Assembly (NCBI RefSeq): GCF_016937515.1
Contig: NZ_JAFHKM010000002.1
Location: 620,001 to 684,000, forward strand
DNA from: Cohnella algarum
GTDB taxonomy: Bacteria > Bacillota > Bacilli > Paenibacillales > Paenibacillaceae
DNA length: 64,000 nucleotides
Direction of reading: 5' to 3'
Made by a program: the position numbers and the translations under genes. Each line of letters opens with the position of its first letter. The first letter of the stretch is position 1. Under the pieces are notes generated by a model that ran no database searches, was not told the origin of the DNA, and saw nothing but the letters and a program-made list of their open reading frames with translations. Shown here piece after piece: positions 24,174 through 32,767 of the stretch.

Positions 24174-25100
24174 GTGATCGAGCTGATGTCCTTTGAGGAG
24201 TTTTGCGAGTTGGTTCGCGATGAAAGCCACTGTATCCGGATCTTGTTTCAGGCAAAATGGCCCCATGGCTTCCGCTGTCCTCGCTGCGCGCATCCTCACG
24301 CTTCCGTCACTTCCACCCGCCGGCTTCCTTTATACGACTGCCGCGCTTGCGGCAAGCAAACATCGCTTACGGTCGGCACGATTATGGAGGGCAGCCGCAC
24401 GCCGCTTCGGCTCTGGTTTCAGGCTCTTTTTCTGCATGCCCAGCCCGACGATATCAATGCCGTGCAATTGTCCGAACGGATCGGCGTTACCTATAAAACA
24501 AGCTGGCTCATGTGCCACAAAATTCGTCATGCCATGCGGCAAGCGGAGGACGGACAGCTGCTCACCGGCACCGTCTGCATGATCAACGCGATATACAGCG
24601 AAAAATTCCGCGCCTCCGCAGAAGGGCACAAGCAGGAACAGCCCGTGATCGTCGGCGCCAGCGTGGGCCTCTGCGAGGAGATGTCCCGGATCAAAATCAA
24701 AAAGCAGCCCAAAACGCCCCGCAGCCGGGCGCCCGAAATATCCGATCGGGATCGGTTCGAGGAGGAATGGGTAGACGAGGAGGCCGATGTCGATCTTCGT
24801 TGGCGCCTCATGCGCTATCGTTCCGGAAAGCTGAAGCGGATTTTCAAAACCGCCGAAAACTGGCTGGCGGACTTATTTCGCGGCATCGGCAGCAAGCATC
24901 TGCAGGCGTATCTGGAGCATTTTTGCTATTTGTGGAACCGGCAAGCGGGGATGATTTTCATCGAGCTGTTAATCGACTGCGCAACGCGATCCACCATCAC
25001 CTATCCGGCTTTGACGGGACGCCCGGCAAGAGCAAGCACGTTCGCTCGCTTGCCGCTATTCCTCCCGCCTACTTCCCATCTGCAAGTTGAGTTGAATTGA
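24174..25100 (+). CDS. ISXO2/IS1595-like transposase, probably inactive
   Basis: Protein of 308 residues with the layout of IS1595-type transposases. An N-terminal zinc ribbon (CPRCAH...CRACGK, residues 39-63) and a helical region (GVTYKTSWLMCHKIRHAM) are followed by the ISXO2-like DDE domain. The strand that should carry the first catalytic Asp and the following Glu (normally like VEIDETYIGG) reads GTVCMINAIYSEKF, with neither acid. The end keeps family features (TAENWLADLFRGI, HLQAYLEHFCYLWNRQ), but the middle is short and charged. No terminal inverted repeats were found beside it. The GTG at 24174 follows GGAGG and a good promoter. It may be a relic or a domesticated protein. Confidence 0.75.
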   Translation: MIELMSFEEFCELVRDESHCIRILFQAKWPHGFRCPRCAHPHASVTSTRRLPLYDCRACGKQTSLTVGTIMEGSRTPLRLWFQALFLHAQPDDINAVQLSERIGVTYKTSWLMCHKIRHAMRQAEDGQLLTGTVCMINAIYSEKFRASAEGHKQEQPVIVGASVGLCEEMSRIKIKKQPKTPRSRAPEISDRDRFEEEWVDEEADVDLRWRLMRYRSGKLKRIFKTAENWLADLFRGIGSKHLQAYLEHFCYLWNRQAGMIFIELLIDCATRSTITYPALTGRPARASTFARLPLFLPPTSHLQVELN

Positions 25101-25243
25101 ATGAAACTCTATTTGACGATTCTTGCCCACGATTCGGCCTATTTACGGGTCAGCTTCCTAATGATTTATTCTGATTTGATTCCATCCATGCGACGTTCGA
25201 TGTTCATGCTGGTGCCGATTACCGTTTATGTCCGTTCCGGTTT

Positions 25244-25475
25244 CATGCCGCCGAATGTCTTTTATATGCCGCTACGGTTTTACGCCACCAATTGCTGCCA
25301 AGCCACTGCGATTCCACGCTATCGATTATCTTCTATAAACCATTCCGCTTTCATACCGTGGATTATCTTTTATAAGCCACTACGGTTCCACGCTGCCGAT
25401 TGACCTTTCAGTTCCATGCCATGGATTATCATCTTTTATAAGCCATTACGGTCTCATGCTGCCGTTGCCCTTAAC
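25244..25475 (+). repeat. degenerate tandem repeat with TGGATTATCTTTTATAAGCC core
   Basis: The gap 25101-25970 carries no credible gene. This part holds about four degenerate copies of a ~60-70 base unit. The clearest pair has TGGATTATCTTTTATAAGCC followed by ACTACGGTTCCACGCTGCCG; poorer copies lie upstream (for example near 25244-25290 and 25316-25350). Confidence 0.6.
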
Positions 25476-25620
25476 GGTTTCACACCCAATTTCAAAAAGC
25501 TATTCCGATTCCATATTACAGCTAATTACCGTCTACGGTTGTTCCGTTTCTTTTGCGATTATCGGGTTTCTGCTTACCGTGGGGATTGCCTCAGGCACAA
25601 TAATAACGCAGTTTCATTTC

Positions 25621-25833
25621 CTGAGCGAACGGGATTTCGTAACTAGCGGTTTTTTTCGGCAATGTGTCCTGGCGGGAATTTCGCGACTAGCGAATTCTTG
25701 TAATAGTTGGTCCTTGGCGGGATGATTGTGACTAGCGAATTTTTTGCGGCAATTTGTCCCGATGATTTTGTGACTAGCCAATCTTTTACGGTAATTCGTT
25801 TTGGCGAGCTTCTGAGCGAACGGGATATCGTCG
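25621..25833 (-). repeat. 44-base tandem repeat bounded by the dispersed motif
   Basis: ACTAGCG/ACTAGCC occurs at 25642, 25686, 25731 and 25773, about every 42-45 bases, each followed by AATTYTTT and CGGCAATTTGTCC-like sequence. The array starts and ends with the dispersed motif in minus orientation: CTGAGCGAACGGGATTTCGT at 25621-25640 and CTGAGCGAACGGGATATCGT at 25812-25831. The region gives only spurious short frames. Confidence 0.7.
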
Positions 25834-25970
25834 TAAGGGAAAAATAAATGGATAGTCTCCCCCAACCCGCCGTCCCCAAAGAAAACGGCCTCCCGAATCG
25901 AGAGATCCGGAAAGCCGAAAAGTTTATGCCGAACAATATTTGAATCGAAGAGGATGCCGCTGCCAACGGG

Positions 25971-28175
25971 TTAAGCCCGCGCCTCTTTCAACCGGAACGT
26001 CACGCTGCGGAAATCGCCGCGCATATTCGGTACCGGCAGGCCGGCGTACATCAGCTCGTCGCCGCCGTAAACGCGATCCGTTCCGAGAAGCGAGTAGCTT
26101 TTGTCGGGGTCGAGGCCTTTGAAGCGAAGCCGGCTCAGCGGACCGTTCGGCACCGCGAGCGTCCGGACGTATACGGCGTAGGCCTCGGACTTGTCCTGGG
26201 ATACGAACTGCCAGGCGGTTTCGTTGCCTTCGAACGGGCTCAGCAACCGGTAAAAATCGCCCTGCTGAACCAGGCCGCGGATTTCTTTGTATTCCTCGAC
26301 CTGGGCTCGGATGGCGGTTTTCTCGTCTTCCTCCAGCTTGGACAGGTCCAACTCGTAGCCGAAATTGCCGGACATGGCGACGTGTCCCCTGATTTCGATC
26401 GACGTGAAGCGGTGCACCTGATGATTCGGGACGGCCGACACGTGACTCCCCATCGCGCTGACCGGATAGACGAGACTCGTGCCGAATTGGATTTTCAGCC
26501 GTTCGATCGCGTCGGTGTCGTCGCTCGTCCACGTTTGCGGCATGTAGTACAGCATACCCGGGTCGAAACGTCCGCCTCCCCCGGCGCAGCTTTCGAACAG
26601 GATGTGGGGGAACGCCTTCGTGATCCGCTCCAGCAGTTCGTATAAGCCAAGCATGTACCGGTGGGCCGTTTCCCGCTGCCGCTCGGGCGGCAGGGCGGCG
26701 GAGCCGATTTCCGTCATATTGCGGTTCATGTCCCATTTGACGTAAGCGATCGGCGCGCTCGAAAACACGTTTTCCAATTGCTCGTAGATGGCGTCCCGCA
26801 CTTCCCGGCGGGAGAAGTCGAGCACCAGCTGGTTGCGCCCCGTGGTCCGCCGCCGATCCGGCACGTGCAGGCACCAGTCCGGGTGCGCGCGGTACAAGTC
26901 GCTGTCCGGAGAAATCATCTCCGGCTCGACCCACAGGCCGAATTGAAGCCCTTGATCGTTGACCTGAGCGGCCAACCCCTCGAGCCCGCCCGGCAGCTTC
27001 TCCTTGTTGACGAACCAGTCTCCGAGCGAGCGCTTGTCGTCGTTGCGGCGGCCGAACCAGCCGTCGTCCAGCACGAACAGCTCGATGCCCAATGGTTTGG
27101 CCGCCCGAACGATCCGCATCAGCTTTTCGGCATCGAAGTCGAAATACGTGGCCTCCCAGTTGTTGATCAGGATCGGACGCTCTTTGTCCCGGAAAGCGCC
27201 GCGGCACAATCGGGTGCGATACAGCCTGTGGAACGTCCGGGACATGCCGCCCAGGCCTTCGGGCGAATAAACGAGCACGGCCTCGGGCGATTGAAGCGAC
27301 TCCCCGGCTTCCAGCAGCCATTCGAAGTCGAACGGGTTCAGCCCGATCGCAACCCGGGTCGTCGCAAACTGATCGACCTCGGCATACGCCGTAAAGTTGC
27401 CGCTGTATACCAGGTTGAAGCCGTACGCGTCGCCCTGGTCCTCGGTCGTATCCGGAGAAACGACGGCCAGAAACGGGTTATGCTGGTGGCCGCTTGCGCC
27501 CCTGCGGCTCTCGATCGACAGCATCCCCGGCGCGAGCCCTCGCCGCTCGATATGCCGCTCGCGCGTCCAGGTTCCCGACAAATGCAGCCCGTCGAACCGG
27601 GCATGCGAGAAATCGACGTTTGCGCTCAGCAGCCGCAGGACGCGTACCGGCCGTCCGCTTTCGTTCACGATGCGAACGGATCGCGCGATCGCGTCGTGGT
27701 CGCGGAACGCGGTGTAGCTTGCGATCAGCCGCAGCCCGGCTGCGGCGTCCGCGAGCTCGATTTCCAGCGTTTCGGCTTCGCCCTCGCTTTCGGCGTATAC
27801 CGAAGGAAGCCCCTCCAGCGCCGGCTTGCCCGCCATAATCCGGTGCCCGGCGTATTTGAACTCGCTGATCGTCGTGCCGTCGGCGAGGCGCACTTGGTAA
27901 GCCGGAGCGCGAAAATCGCTCGTGCCGTACCCCGGATACTCCTGAGGCAGCGTGTCCAGCGAAAAGGTTTCATCCTCCGGAAACGGGTTGGGCTGGAAGG
28001 AAGGCCTTGACGTCGACGGAATCGGGTCCCCGAACGCCGGGGCTTTGACTTTGCGGCCCCAGTAAACGTGGGCGAGATAGCCGTCTTTTACGATTCGCAG
28101 CGCATAGCTGATATTTCCCGATTGCAAATGAAAGGTACGGGTCGACGCTTCAAACTCGATCGGCAAATTGTTCAC
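25971..28175 (-). CDS. alpha-galactosidase, glycoside hydrolase family 36
   Basis: Cytoplasmic enzyme of 734 residues cleaving alpha-1,6-linked galactose (melibiose, raffinose type). An N-terminal beta-supersandwich is followed by the TIM barrel: LFVLDDGWFGRRNDDKRSLG, the nucleophile Asp in YVKWDMNR, CAGGGGRFDPGML, and the acid/base Asp in TSDDTDA. A beta-sandwich domain closes the protein. Length is usual for the GH36 Aga/Raf group. The start is GTG at 28175, with AGAGGG close upstream. It follows msrAB by 27 bases on the same strand. No sugar transporter or regulator lies beside it. Confidence 0.95.
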   Translation of the reverse strand: MNNLPIEFEASTRTFHLQSGNISYALRIVKDGYLAHVYWGRKVKAPAFGDPIPSTSRPSFQPNPFPEDETFSLDTLPQEYPGYGTSDFRAPAYQVRLADGTTISEFKYAGHRIMAGKPALEGLPSVYAESEGEAETLEIELADAAAGLRLIASYTAFRDHDAIARSVRIVNESGRPVRVLRLLSANVDFSHARFDGLHLSGTWTRERHIERRGLAPGMLSIESRRGASGHQHNPFLAVVSPDTTEDQGDAYGFNLVYSGNFTAYAEVDQFATTRVAIGLNPFDFEWLLEAGESLQSPEAVLVYSPEGLGGMSRTFHRLYRTRLCRGAFRDKERPILINNWEATYFDFDAEKLMRIVRAAKPLGIELFVLDDGWFGRRNDDKRSLGDWFVNKEKLPGGLEGLAAQVNDQGLQFGLWVEPEMISPDSDLYRAHPDWCLHVPDRRRTTGRNQLVLDFSRREVRDAIYEQLENVFSSAPIAYVKWDMNRNMTEIGSAALPPERQRETAHRYMLGLYELLERITKAFPHILFESCAGGGGRFDPGMLYYMPQTWTSDDTDAIERLKIQFGTSLVYPVSAMGSHVSAVPNHQVHRFTSIEIRGHVAMSGNFGYELDLSKLEEDEKTAIRAQVEEYKEIRGLVQQGDFYRLLSPFEGNETAWQFVSQDKSEAYAVYVRTLAVPNGPLSRLRFKGLDPDKSYSLLGTDRVYGGDELMYAGLPVPNMRGDFRSVTFRLKEARA

Positions 28176-28202
28176 ACCCTCTGCTAATTCGCTTTGGAAA
28201 GC

Positions 28203-29180
28203 TTAGTTGTCGAACAGCTTCAAATATTTTCCGTACCCTGCCCCTTCCATTTCTTCCTTCGGAACGAAGCGCAGCGCGGCCGAGTTGATGCAGTATCGAA
28301 GCCCCGTCGGTTGGGGACCGTCCGGAAAGACATGGCCCAAATGGGAGTCGGCGTCCGTACTGCGCACCTCCGTGCGGATCATGAAATGGCTGTAGTCTTC
28401 TTTTTCCCGGACGTTCTGCGGTTCCAAAGGCTTCGTGAAGCTCGGCCAGCCGCAGCCGGAGTCGTATTTGTCCGTCGAACTGAACAGCGGTTCTCCCGAC
28501 ACGATATCCACGTAAATGCCTTCCCGGTGATTATCCCAAAATTCGTTGCGGAAAGGAGGCTCCGTCGCGTTGTTTTGCGTAACTTCGTACTGCAGATCGG
28601 TAAGCCTCTCCTTCAGCCGCCGCTTGTCTTCCGGCGTATTCCAATGGGCGGCGATAAAAGCGTCCCGGCCGGACCCTTTGCGGTACATCCGGTAACGGAG
28701 CGGATTTTTCTTATGGTAGTCCTGATGGTATTCCTCGGCGGGATAAAACGGCTGCGCAGGCACGATTTCCGTGACGATCGGCCTGCCGAAGCGTCCGCTC
28801 GCCGCAAGCTCCTTTTTGGATCGCTCGGCTTCCCGACGCTGCTCCTCGCTGTGATAAAAAATGGCAGTGCGGTACGACGACCCCCGATCATGAAATTGTC
28901 CGCCCTCGTCGGTCGGATCGATTTGGCGCCAGAACAGGCCGAGCAGCTTCCCGTACGGCATCAGCTCCGGATCGAACGTGATTTGGACCGCTTCGGCGTG
29001 GCCGGTCGTCTCGGAGCAGACCTCTTCATACGTCGGATCGGGAACGTGGCCTCCCGTGTAACCCGACACGACCCGAATGATTCCGGGCAGCTCCTCGAAC
29101 GGAGTCACCATGCACCAGAAGCAGCCTCCCGCGAACGTTGCCAGCTCATAAGCGTTATCTTGACGACTCGTATCGCTCAT
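28203..29180 (-). CDS. msrAB: bifunctional methionine sulfoxide reductase MsrA/MsrB
   Basis: Repairs oxidised methionine; 325 residues with fused domains. MsrA is residues 10-170, with catalytic Cys in [10 protein letters not shown] and SGYTGG. MsrB is residues 185-320, with [24 protein letters not shown] and the catalytic Cys in [11 protein letters not shown]. The CxxC zinc pairs of some MsrB proteins are missing, as is common in fused forms. No signal peptide, so cytoplasmic. The ATG at 29180 follows GGGGAGG with good spacing. Confidence 0.95.
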   Translation of the reverse strand: MSDTSRQDNAYELATFAGGCFWCMVTPFEELPGIIRVVSGYTGGHVPDPTYEEVCSETTGHAEAVQITFDPELMPYGKLLGLFWRQIDPTDEGGQFHDRGSSYRTAIFYHSEEQRREAERSKKELAASGRFGRPIVTEIVPAQPFYPAEEYHQDYHKKNPLRYRMYRKGSGRDAFIAAHWNTPEDKRRLKERLTDLQYEVTQNNATEPPFRNEFWDNHREGIYVDIVSGEPLFSSTDKYDSGCGWPSFTKPLEPQNVREKEDYSHFMIRTEVRSTDADSHLGHVFPDGPQPTGLRYCINSAALRFVPKEEMEGAGYGKYLKLFDN

Positions 29181-29315
29181 CGTCGAACCTCCCCGTAATG
29201 TTTATGCCTGAATGTTTTTGTTCCTGCCTCTATTTTAACAGAGTCCGGCCGCAAATTCATGAAACGGGAACGATCGGGAACACTAGCGGCAATCGGCCGA
29301 AAAGGAGGAAGAACG

Positions 29316-29402
29316 TTGTCCAAGCAGCAAGGGCACGGCGCCAAAAACACCCAAACGAAAACGTCCGACAAAAAAGGCAACAGTTCCGGCAACAACCACT
29401 GA
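29316..29402 (+). CDS. very small basic hydrophilic protein
   Basis: A 28-residue reading frame starting at TTG 29316, eight bases after AAAGGAGG. The product is free of hydrophobic stretches and rich in Lys, Gln, Asn, Ser and Thr (SKQQGHGAKNTQTKTSDKKG). Its TGA ends exactly one base before the stop of the opposing gene at 29403. The composition recalls small spore or matrix proteins, but I cannot assign a family. The strong Shine-Dalgarno sequence is the main support. Confidence 0.45.
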   Translation: MSKQQGHGAKNTQTKTSDKKGNSSGNNH

Positions 29403-30332
29403 TCAGTTCAGCTTGATCCAGCTGTGATAATCATGGATGGCGATCCCCGCAAAGGCGTTATGCTTTTTGTCGATCAACGCGCTCGCTTTCGCCAGCTGCT
29501 CGTCCATGAAAGCCGCGCTTTTTCCGGAAAAGGTTACCGCCGCGCCTTCGTCGATCCCCTTCGTTTCCACCGCGACGGTCGCGGGGACGCCGAGATCGGC
29601 CGCCTCGGACAGCTCCTTCGCCGCCATGGCGGCAATGGACTCGGCCGAGTTCCGGTAGGCCAGAATCGTCACCGCGTCCAGCTTGCGGATCATCCAGAAG
29701 CTGAGCGACTCGTCGCTGGTCGCGGAACGGTACTGATGCAGCCAGAACGGCAGGTCGGCCGCAAGCGGCAAGCCGATCTCGCCGGCGCGTCGGGCCAAAT
29801 AGGAGACGTTTTTTTGCCATTGCGCGATCAGCGTCTCGTCTTCCATGTTCCAGGAAGCCATGGCATAAGGCTCGATGTCGACATGAAGGCCGGAAAAGCG
29901 CTCCTCCGGGGCGGCTGCGGCCTGGTACGTCTCGACCCAGCCCAGAAACGCGTCGATTCCCGCGCGCCCGCTCAGGAGCCCCCAGGAGGCTCGTCCGTCG
30001 AGCGCCTCGACCGCGATCCCCCGCGCCCCCGCTTCGCGAATGAACGCCCCGTACTCCGCCGGCTTCACGTCGCGGTTGATTTGCAGGTAGACGACGTTAA
30101 TGCCTTTCCGTTCCAAAAAGTCGAGTATCTCGGCGCCGGATTCGCGAATTTGCGGCGTATCCCACAGCCAGGTCGCCTTGATCGCGGGTTGAGTTGCTTG
30201 GGCTTGGCCATCTTGATCCGCTTGATCCGCTTGCGCCGTTTCGGCGGCTTGCGCTTGCGGCAGCTGCCACCCGAATCCGATCATCGCCGCGACGGCCAGC
30301 AGAAAAGACGCTCGTCCCATGAAGTTTCGCAA
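29403..30332 (-). CDS. secreted TIM-barrel protein, possible glycosidase (paralogue A)
   Basis: Exported protein of 309 residues with a signal peptide ending QAQA-AE and a Gln/Ala-rich linker (about 30-48). A predicted TIM-barrel fold follows: KATWLWDTPQIR, GINVVYLQINRD, SGLHVDIEPYAMASW, ADLPFWLHQY, VTILAYRNSA, and a final GIAIHDYHSW. The DxE arrangement in HVDIEPY resembles GH18-like active sites. The start is TTG at 30332, chosen for GAAGGGATGA eight bases upstream. It is clearly paralogous to the divergent neighbour at 30371-31291: both share W-x-WD, H/L-DVEPY or HVDIEPY, LPFWL and I-x-VHD/IHD-x-x-x-W. Substrate is unknown. Confidence 0.65.
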   Translation of the reverse strand: MRNFMGRASFLLAVAAMIGFGWQLPQAQAAETAQADQADQDGQAQATQPAIKATWLWDTPQIRESGAEILDFLERKGINVVYLQINRDVKPAEYGAFIREAGARGIAVEALDGRASWGLLSGRAGIDAFLGWVETYQAAAAPEERFSGLHVDIEPYAMASWNMEDETLIAQWQKNVSYLARRAGEIGLPLAADLPFWLHQYRSATSDESLSFWMIRKLDAVTILAYRNSAESIAAMAAKELSEAADLGVPATVAVETKGIDEGAAVTFSGKSAAFMDEQLAKASALIDKKHNAFAGIAIHDYHSWIKLN

Positions 30333-30370
30333 ATTTGATCATCCCTTCGCGTAATGTTAAAATGACCGCC

Positions 30371-31291
30371 ATGAGAAAAAAACGCATTGCCATTGCCGCT
30401 GCGGCGGCAGCCTTGCTGTTGATTGCCGGCTTGGTGAAGTGGTGCGGCCCGTCCACGGAAAATATAAACCGCAATTCCGCAACCTGGGTCTGGGATTTGA
30501 AATCGCTGCTCGACGAAAACGGCGGCAGCGCGGACGGCATCGTCTCTTTCATGCGGGAACGCGACGTCCGATACGCGTACGTGCATACGACCGACGATAT
30601 GGGCGCAGGCGAAACGAACGAAATGTTCCGTTCCTTCATCCGAAAAGCCGCCGAAGCCGGAATCGAGGTCCACGCGCTCGGCGGGGAACGCGATTGGGTA
30701 CTGCCCGGCAAGCGCGGCGGGATGAGCGATTTTCTCGCCCGCGTCGCCGAATACAATGAAACGGCGGAGGAGGCGGAAAAATTCGCCGGCATCCATCTGG
30801 ACGTCGAGCCCTATTTGCTGGACGAGTGGGAAGCGGACGAAGCGCTCGTCGCAAGCCGCTGGATCGAAATGATGGAGGAATTCGTCTCCTTCGCCCGGCT
30901 CCGCGGCCTCGAGACCGGCGTGGACCTGCCGTTCTGGCTCGACCGCATTCCCGCCAAGGCCGGCAACGGCGATTCCGTTACGCTGGACCAATGGATGATG
31001 TCCTCCGTCGATTCGGTCGCGCTCATGTCCTACAGGGACGAAGCCGAAGGAAACAACGGCGTCCTCTCGCTCGTCCGGGGCGAAATGGACCACGCCGCCG
31101 AAACCGGCCGCACCTTGTGGATCGGCCTCAACGTCGCGAAGGACAGCGACAACCTCCTGACGTTTTACGAGGAGGGTCCCGACAGCTTCCGCGGCGTCGC
31201 CGACCGCATCCGACGGGAATACGGAGACTCCCCGGCCTTCGGCGGCATCGCCGTGCACGATCTCGCCAATTGGATGCGAATCGAAAGTTGA
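30371..31291 (+). CDS. membrane-anchored or secreted TIM-barrel protein (paralogue B)
   Basis: Protein of about 306 residues with a Lys/Arg-rich start and one hydrophobic helix (IAIAAAAAALLLIAGLV) that acts as signal or anchor. The barrel motifs ATWVWDLKSLL, VRYAYVHTTDD, AGIHLDVEPYLLDEW, VDLPFWLDR, VALMSYRDEA and GIAVHDLANW follow paralogue A in order and spacing. The start is unclear: ATG at 30371 or 30362, neither with a good Shine-Dalgarno sequence, and the frame is open to TTG 30335. The two genes are divergent with starts only ~40 bases apart, so promoters must lie in coding sequence. A strong terminator follows at once. Confidence 0.62.
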   Translation: MRKKRIAIAAAAAALLLIAGLVKWCGPSTENINRNSATWVWDLKSLLDENGGSADGIVSFMRERDVRYAYVHTTDDMGAGETNEMFRSFIRKAAEAGIEVHALGGERDWVLPGKRGGMSDFLARVAEYNETAEEAEKFAGIHLDVEPYLLDEWEADEALVASRWIEMMEEFVSFARLRGLETGVDLPFWLDRIPAKAGNGDSVTLDQWMMSSVDSVALMSYRDEAEGNNGVLSLVRGEMDHAAETGRTLWIGLNVAKDSDNLLTFYEEGPDSFRGVADRIRREYGDSPAFGGIAVHDLANWMRIES

Positions 31292-31292
31292 A

Positions 31293-31333
31293 AAAAACGC
31301 CGGCCCCTTTGTCGAAAGGGCCGGCGTTTTTTT
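31293..31333. terminator. bidirectional terminator between converging genes
   Basis: AAAAAACGCCGGCCC, loop TTTGTCGAAA, and GGGCCGGCGTTTTTTT form a perfect hairpin with runs of A and T on both sides. It ends paralogue B (plus strand) and the exopolysaccharide operon (minus strand). Confidence 0.92.
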
Positions 31334-31365
31334 GCCGTTTGCGCTTATGCCGCATCCCTCCCGGC

Positions 31366-32727
31366 TCAGCCCGCGGACGGCTGAACGACCGGAAGCTGCT
31401 GCTCCACGGGAGCGCCCAAGCGATGAATATGAGGCAGGTCGAACTCTTTCAGCGCATTGCGCGTATCGACGATCGGCACGCCGAGCGCGGCCAGTTCGCC
31501 GTAAGCGAAGGCGTCGTGATCGGTCACGAGCACGAAGCAATCGTAAGCGCGGAATTTATCGAGATGATAGGCGACCGAACGGACGGTTTCGCCCTCCTGG
31601 TCCTTGAACGACGTCGCGAACGGATCGTAATACTCGACGAGGGCGCCGCCCTTGCGGAACAGCTCGTACAGCTCCAGCCCGGGCGATTCGCGCAAATCGT
31701 CCACGTTCGGCTTGTACGCCATGCCGAGAATCAATATTTTCGAGTTTCGCAGCGACTTGGCGTCGCGGTTCAATATGTTCGCCGTCTTGTTCATCACGTA
31801 ATAAGGCATGTTCGTGTTGACCGATTGGGCCAGCTCGATAAAGCTGCTGTAGAAACGGTAGCCCTTCGCTTTCCACGACAAATACATCGGATCGAGCGGA
31901 ATGCAGTGTCCGCCGATGCCCGGGCCCGGGTAAAACGGCATGAAGCCGAACGGCTTCGTGCTCGCCGCCTTGATCACTTCCCAAATGTCGATCGACATCC
32001 GCTCGCACATCATCGCCATCTCATTAATGAACGCGATGTTGACGCTGCGGAACGTGTTTTCGAGCAGCTTGGACATCTCCGCCACTTTGGGCGAGGAGAC
32101 GGGGACGACGGTTTGCACGATATTTTCGTAAAGCAGGACGCCGAGCTGCGAGCAGGCGGGCGTCGTGCCGCCGAGCACTTTGGGCGTATTGTAAGTAGCG
32201 AACTTTTCGTTGGACGGATCGACCCGCTCGGGAGAAAAGCACAGGAAATAGTCTCGCCCGACCTGAAGCCCGAGCCGGCGCAGCTCGGTCTCGATCAATT
32301 CTTCGGTCGTTCCCGGATAGGTCGTGCTTTCCAAAATAATGAGAAGCCCTTTTCGCATATGCTGCTTGATCCGGTCGACGACATAGACAATATACGAAGT
32401 GTCCGGGTCCTGGTTGGCGCTGAGCGGCGTCGGCACGCATATCGATACCGCGTCCAGATCCGCCAGCACGGAGTAGTCCGTCGTCGGCCGAAACTTGCCG
32501 GAGGCCAGCGATTCGCACAGTTTGTCGTCGGACACGTCCTTGACGTAGGACTCGCCGCGCTGAAGCCGGACGACCCGATTTTCGTCCACGTCGATGCCGT
32601 GCACGGTGAAGCCCTGGCGAACCATTTCGACGGCCAGCGGCAAGCCGACATAGCCAAGCCCGATGACGCCCAGCTTGGCCTGCTTCGTTTCGATCGCCCG
32701 GTAAAGACGCGAATAATTGGCGTTCAT
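31366..32727 (-). CDS. UDP-sugar (UDP-HexNAc type) dehydrogenase
   Basis: NAD-dependent enzyme oxidising C6 of a UDP-sugar to a uronate, 453 residues. The Rossmann motif GVIGLGYVGLPLA is at residues 20-32, and the catalytic Cys275 is in PGIGGHCIPLDP. The central helical region (AEMSKLLENTFRSVNIAFIN) and C-terminal Rossmann domain (ILILGMAYKPNVDDLRESP) are intact. These details fit the UDP-N-acetylglucosamine or -mannosamine dehydrogenase branch (WbpA/WecC-like) better than plain UDP-glucose dehydrogenase, but the substrate is inferred. It is last in the operon, 40 bases after the receiver-domain gene, with a terminator behind it. Confidence 0.9.
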   Translation of the reverse strand: MNANYSRLYRAIETKQAKLGVIGLGYVGLPLAVEMVRQGFTVHGIDVDENRVVRLQRGESYVKDVSDDKLCESLASGKFRPTTDYSVLADLDAVSICVPTPLSANQDPDTSYIVYVVDRIKQHMRKGLLIILESTTYPGTTEELIETELRRLGLQVGRDYFLCFSPERVDPSNEKFATYNTPKVLGGTTPACSQLGVLLYENIVQTVVPVSSPKVAEMSKLLENTFRSVNIAFINEMAMMCERMSIDIWEVIKAASTKPFGFMPFYPGPGIGGHCIPLDPMYLSWKAKGYRFYSSFIELAQSVNTNMPYYVMNKTANILNRDAKSLRNSKILILGMAYKPNVDDLRESPGLELYELFRKGGALVEYYDPFATSFKDQEGETVRSVAYHLDKFRAYDCFVLVTDHDAFAYGELAALGVPIVDTRNALKEFDLPHIHRLGAPVEQQLPVVQPSAG

Positions 32728-32767
32728 AATTGAATTCCTCCTTATTGGGCAATAATGGGCAAACGTT

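Noticed and set aside
25614..25865. 83-residue minus-strand protein with RKK-ASHK repeats
   Set aside because: It is a translation of the 44-base array, with no ribosome binding site and no plausible fold.
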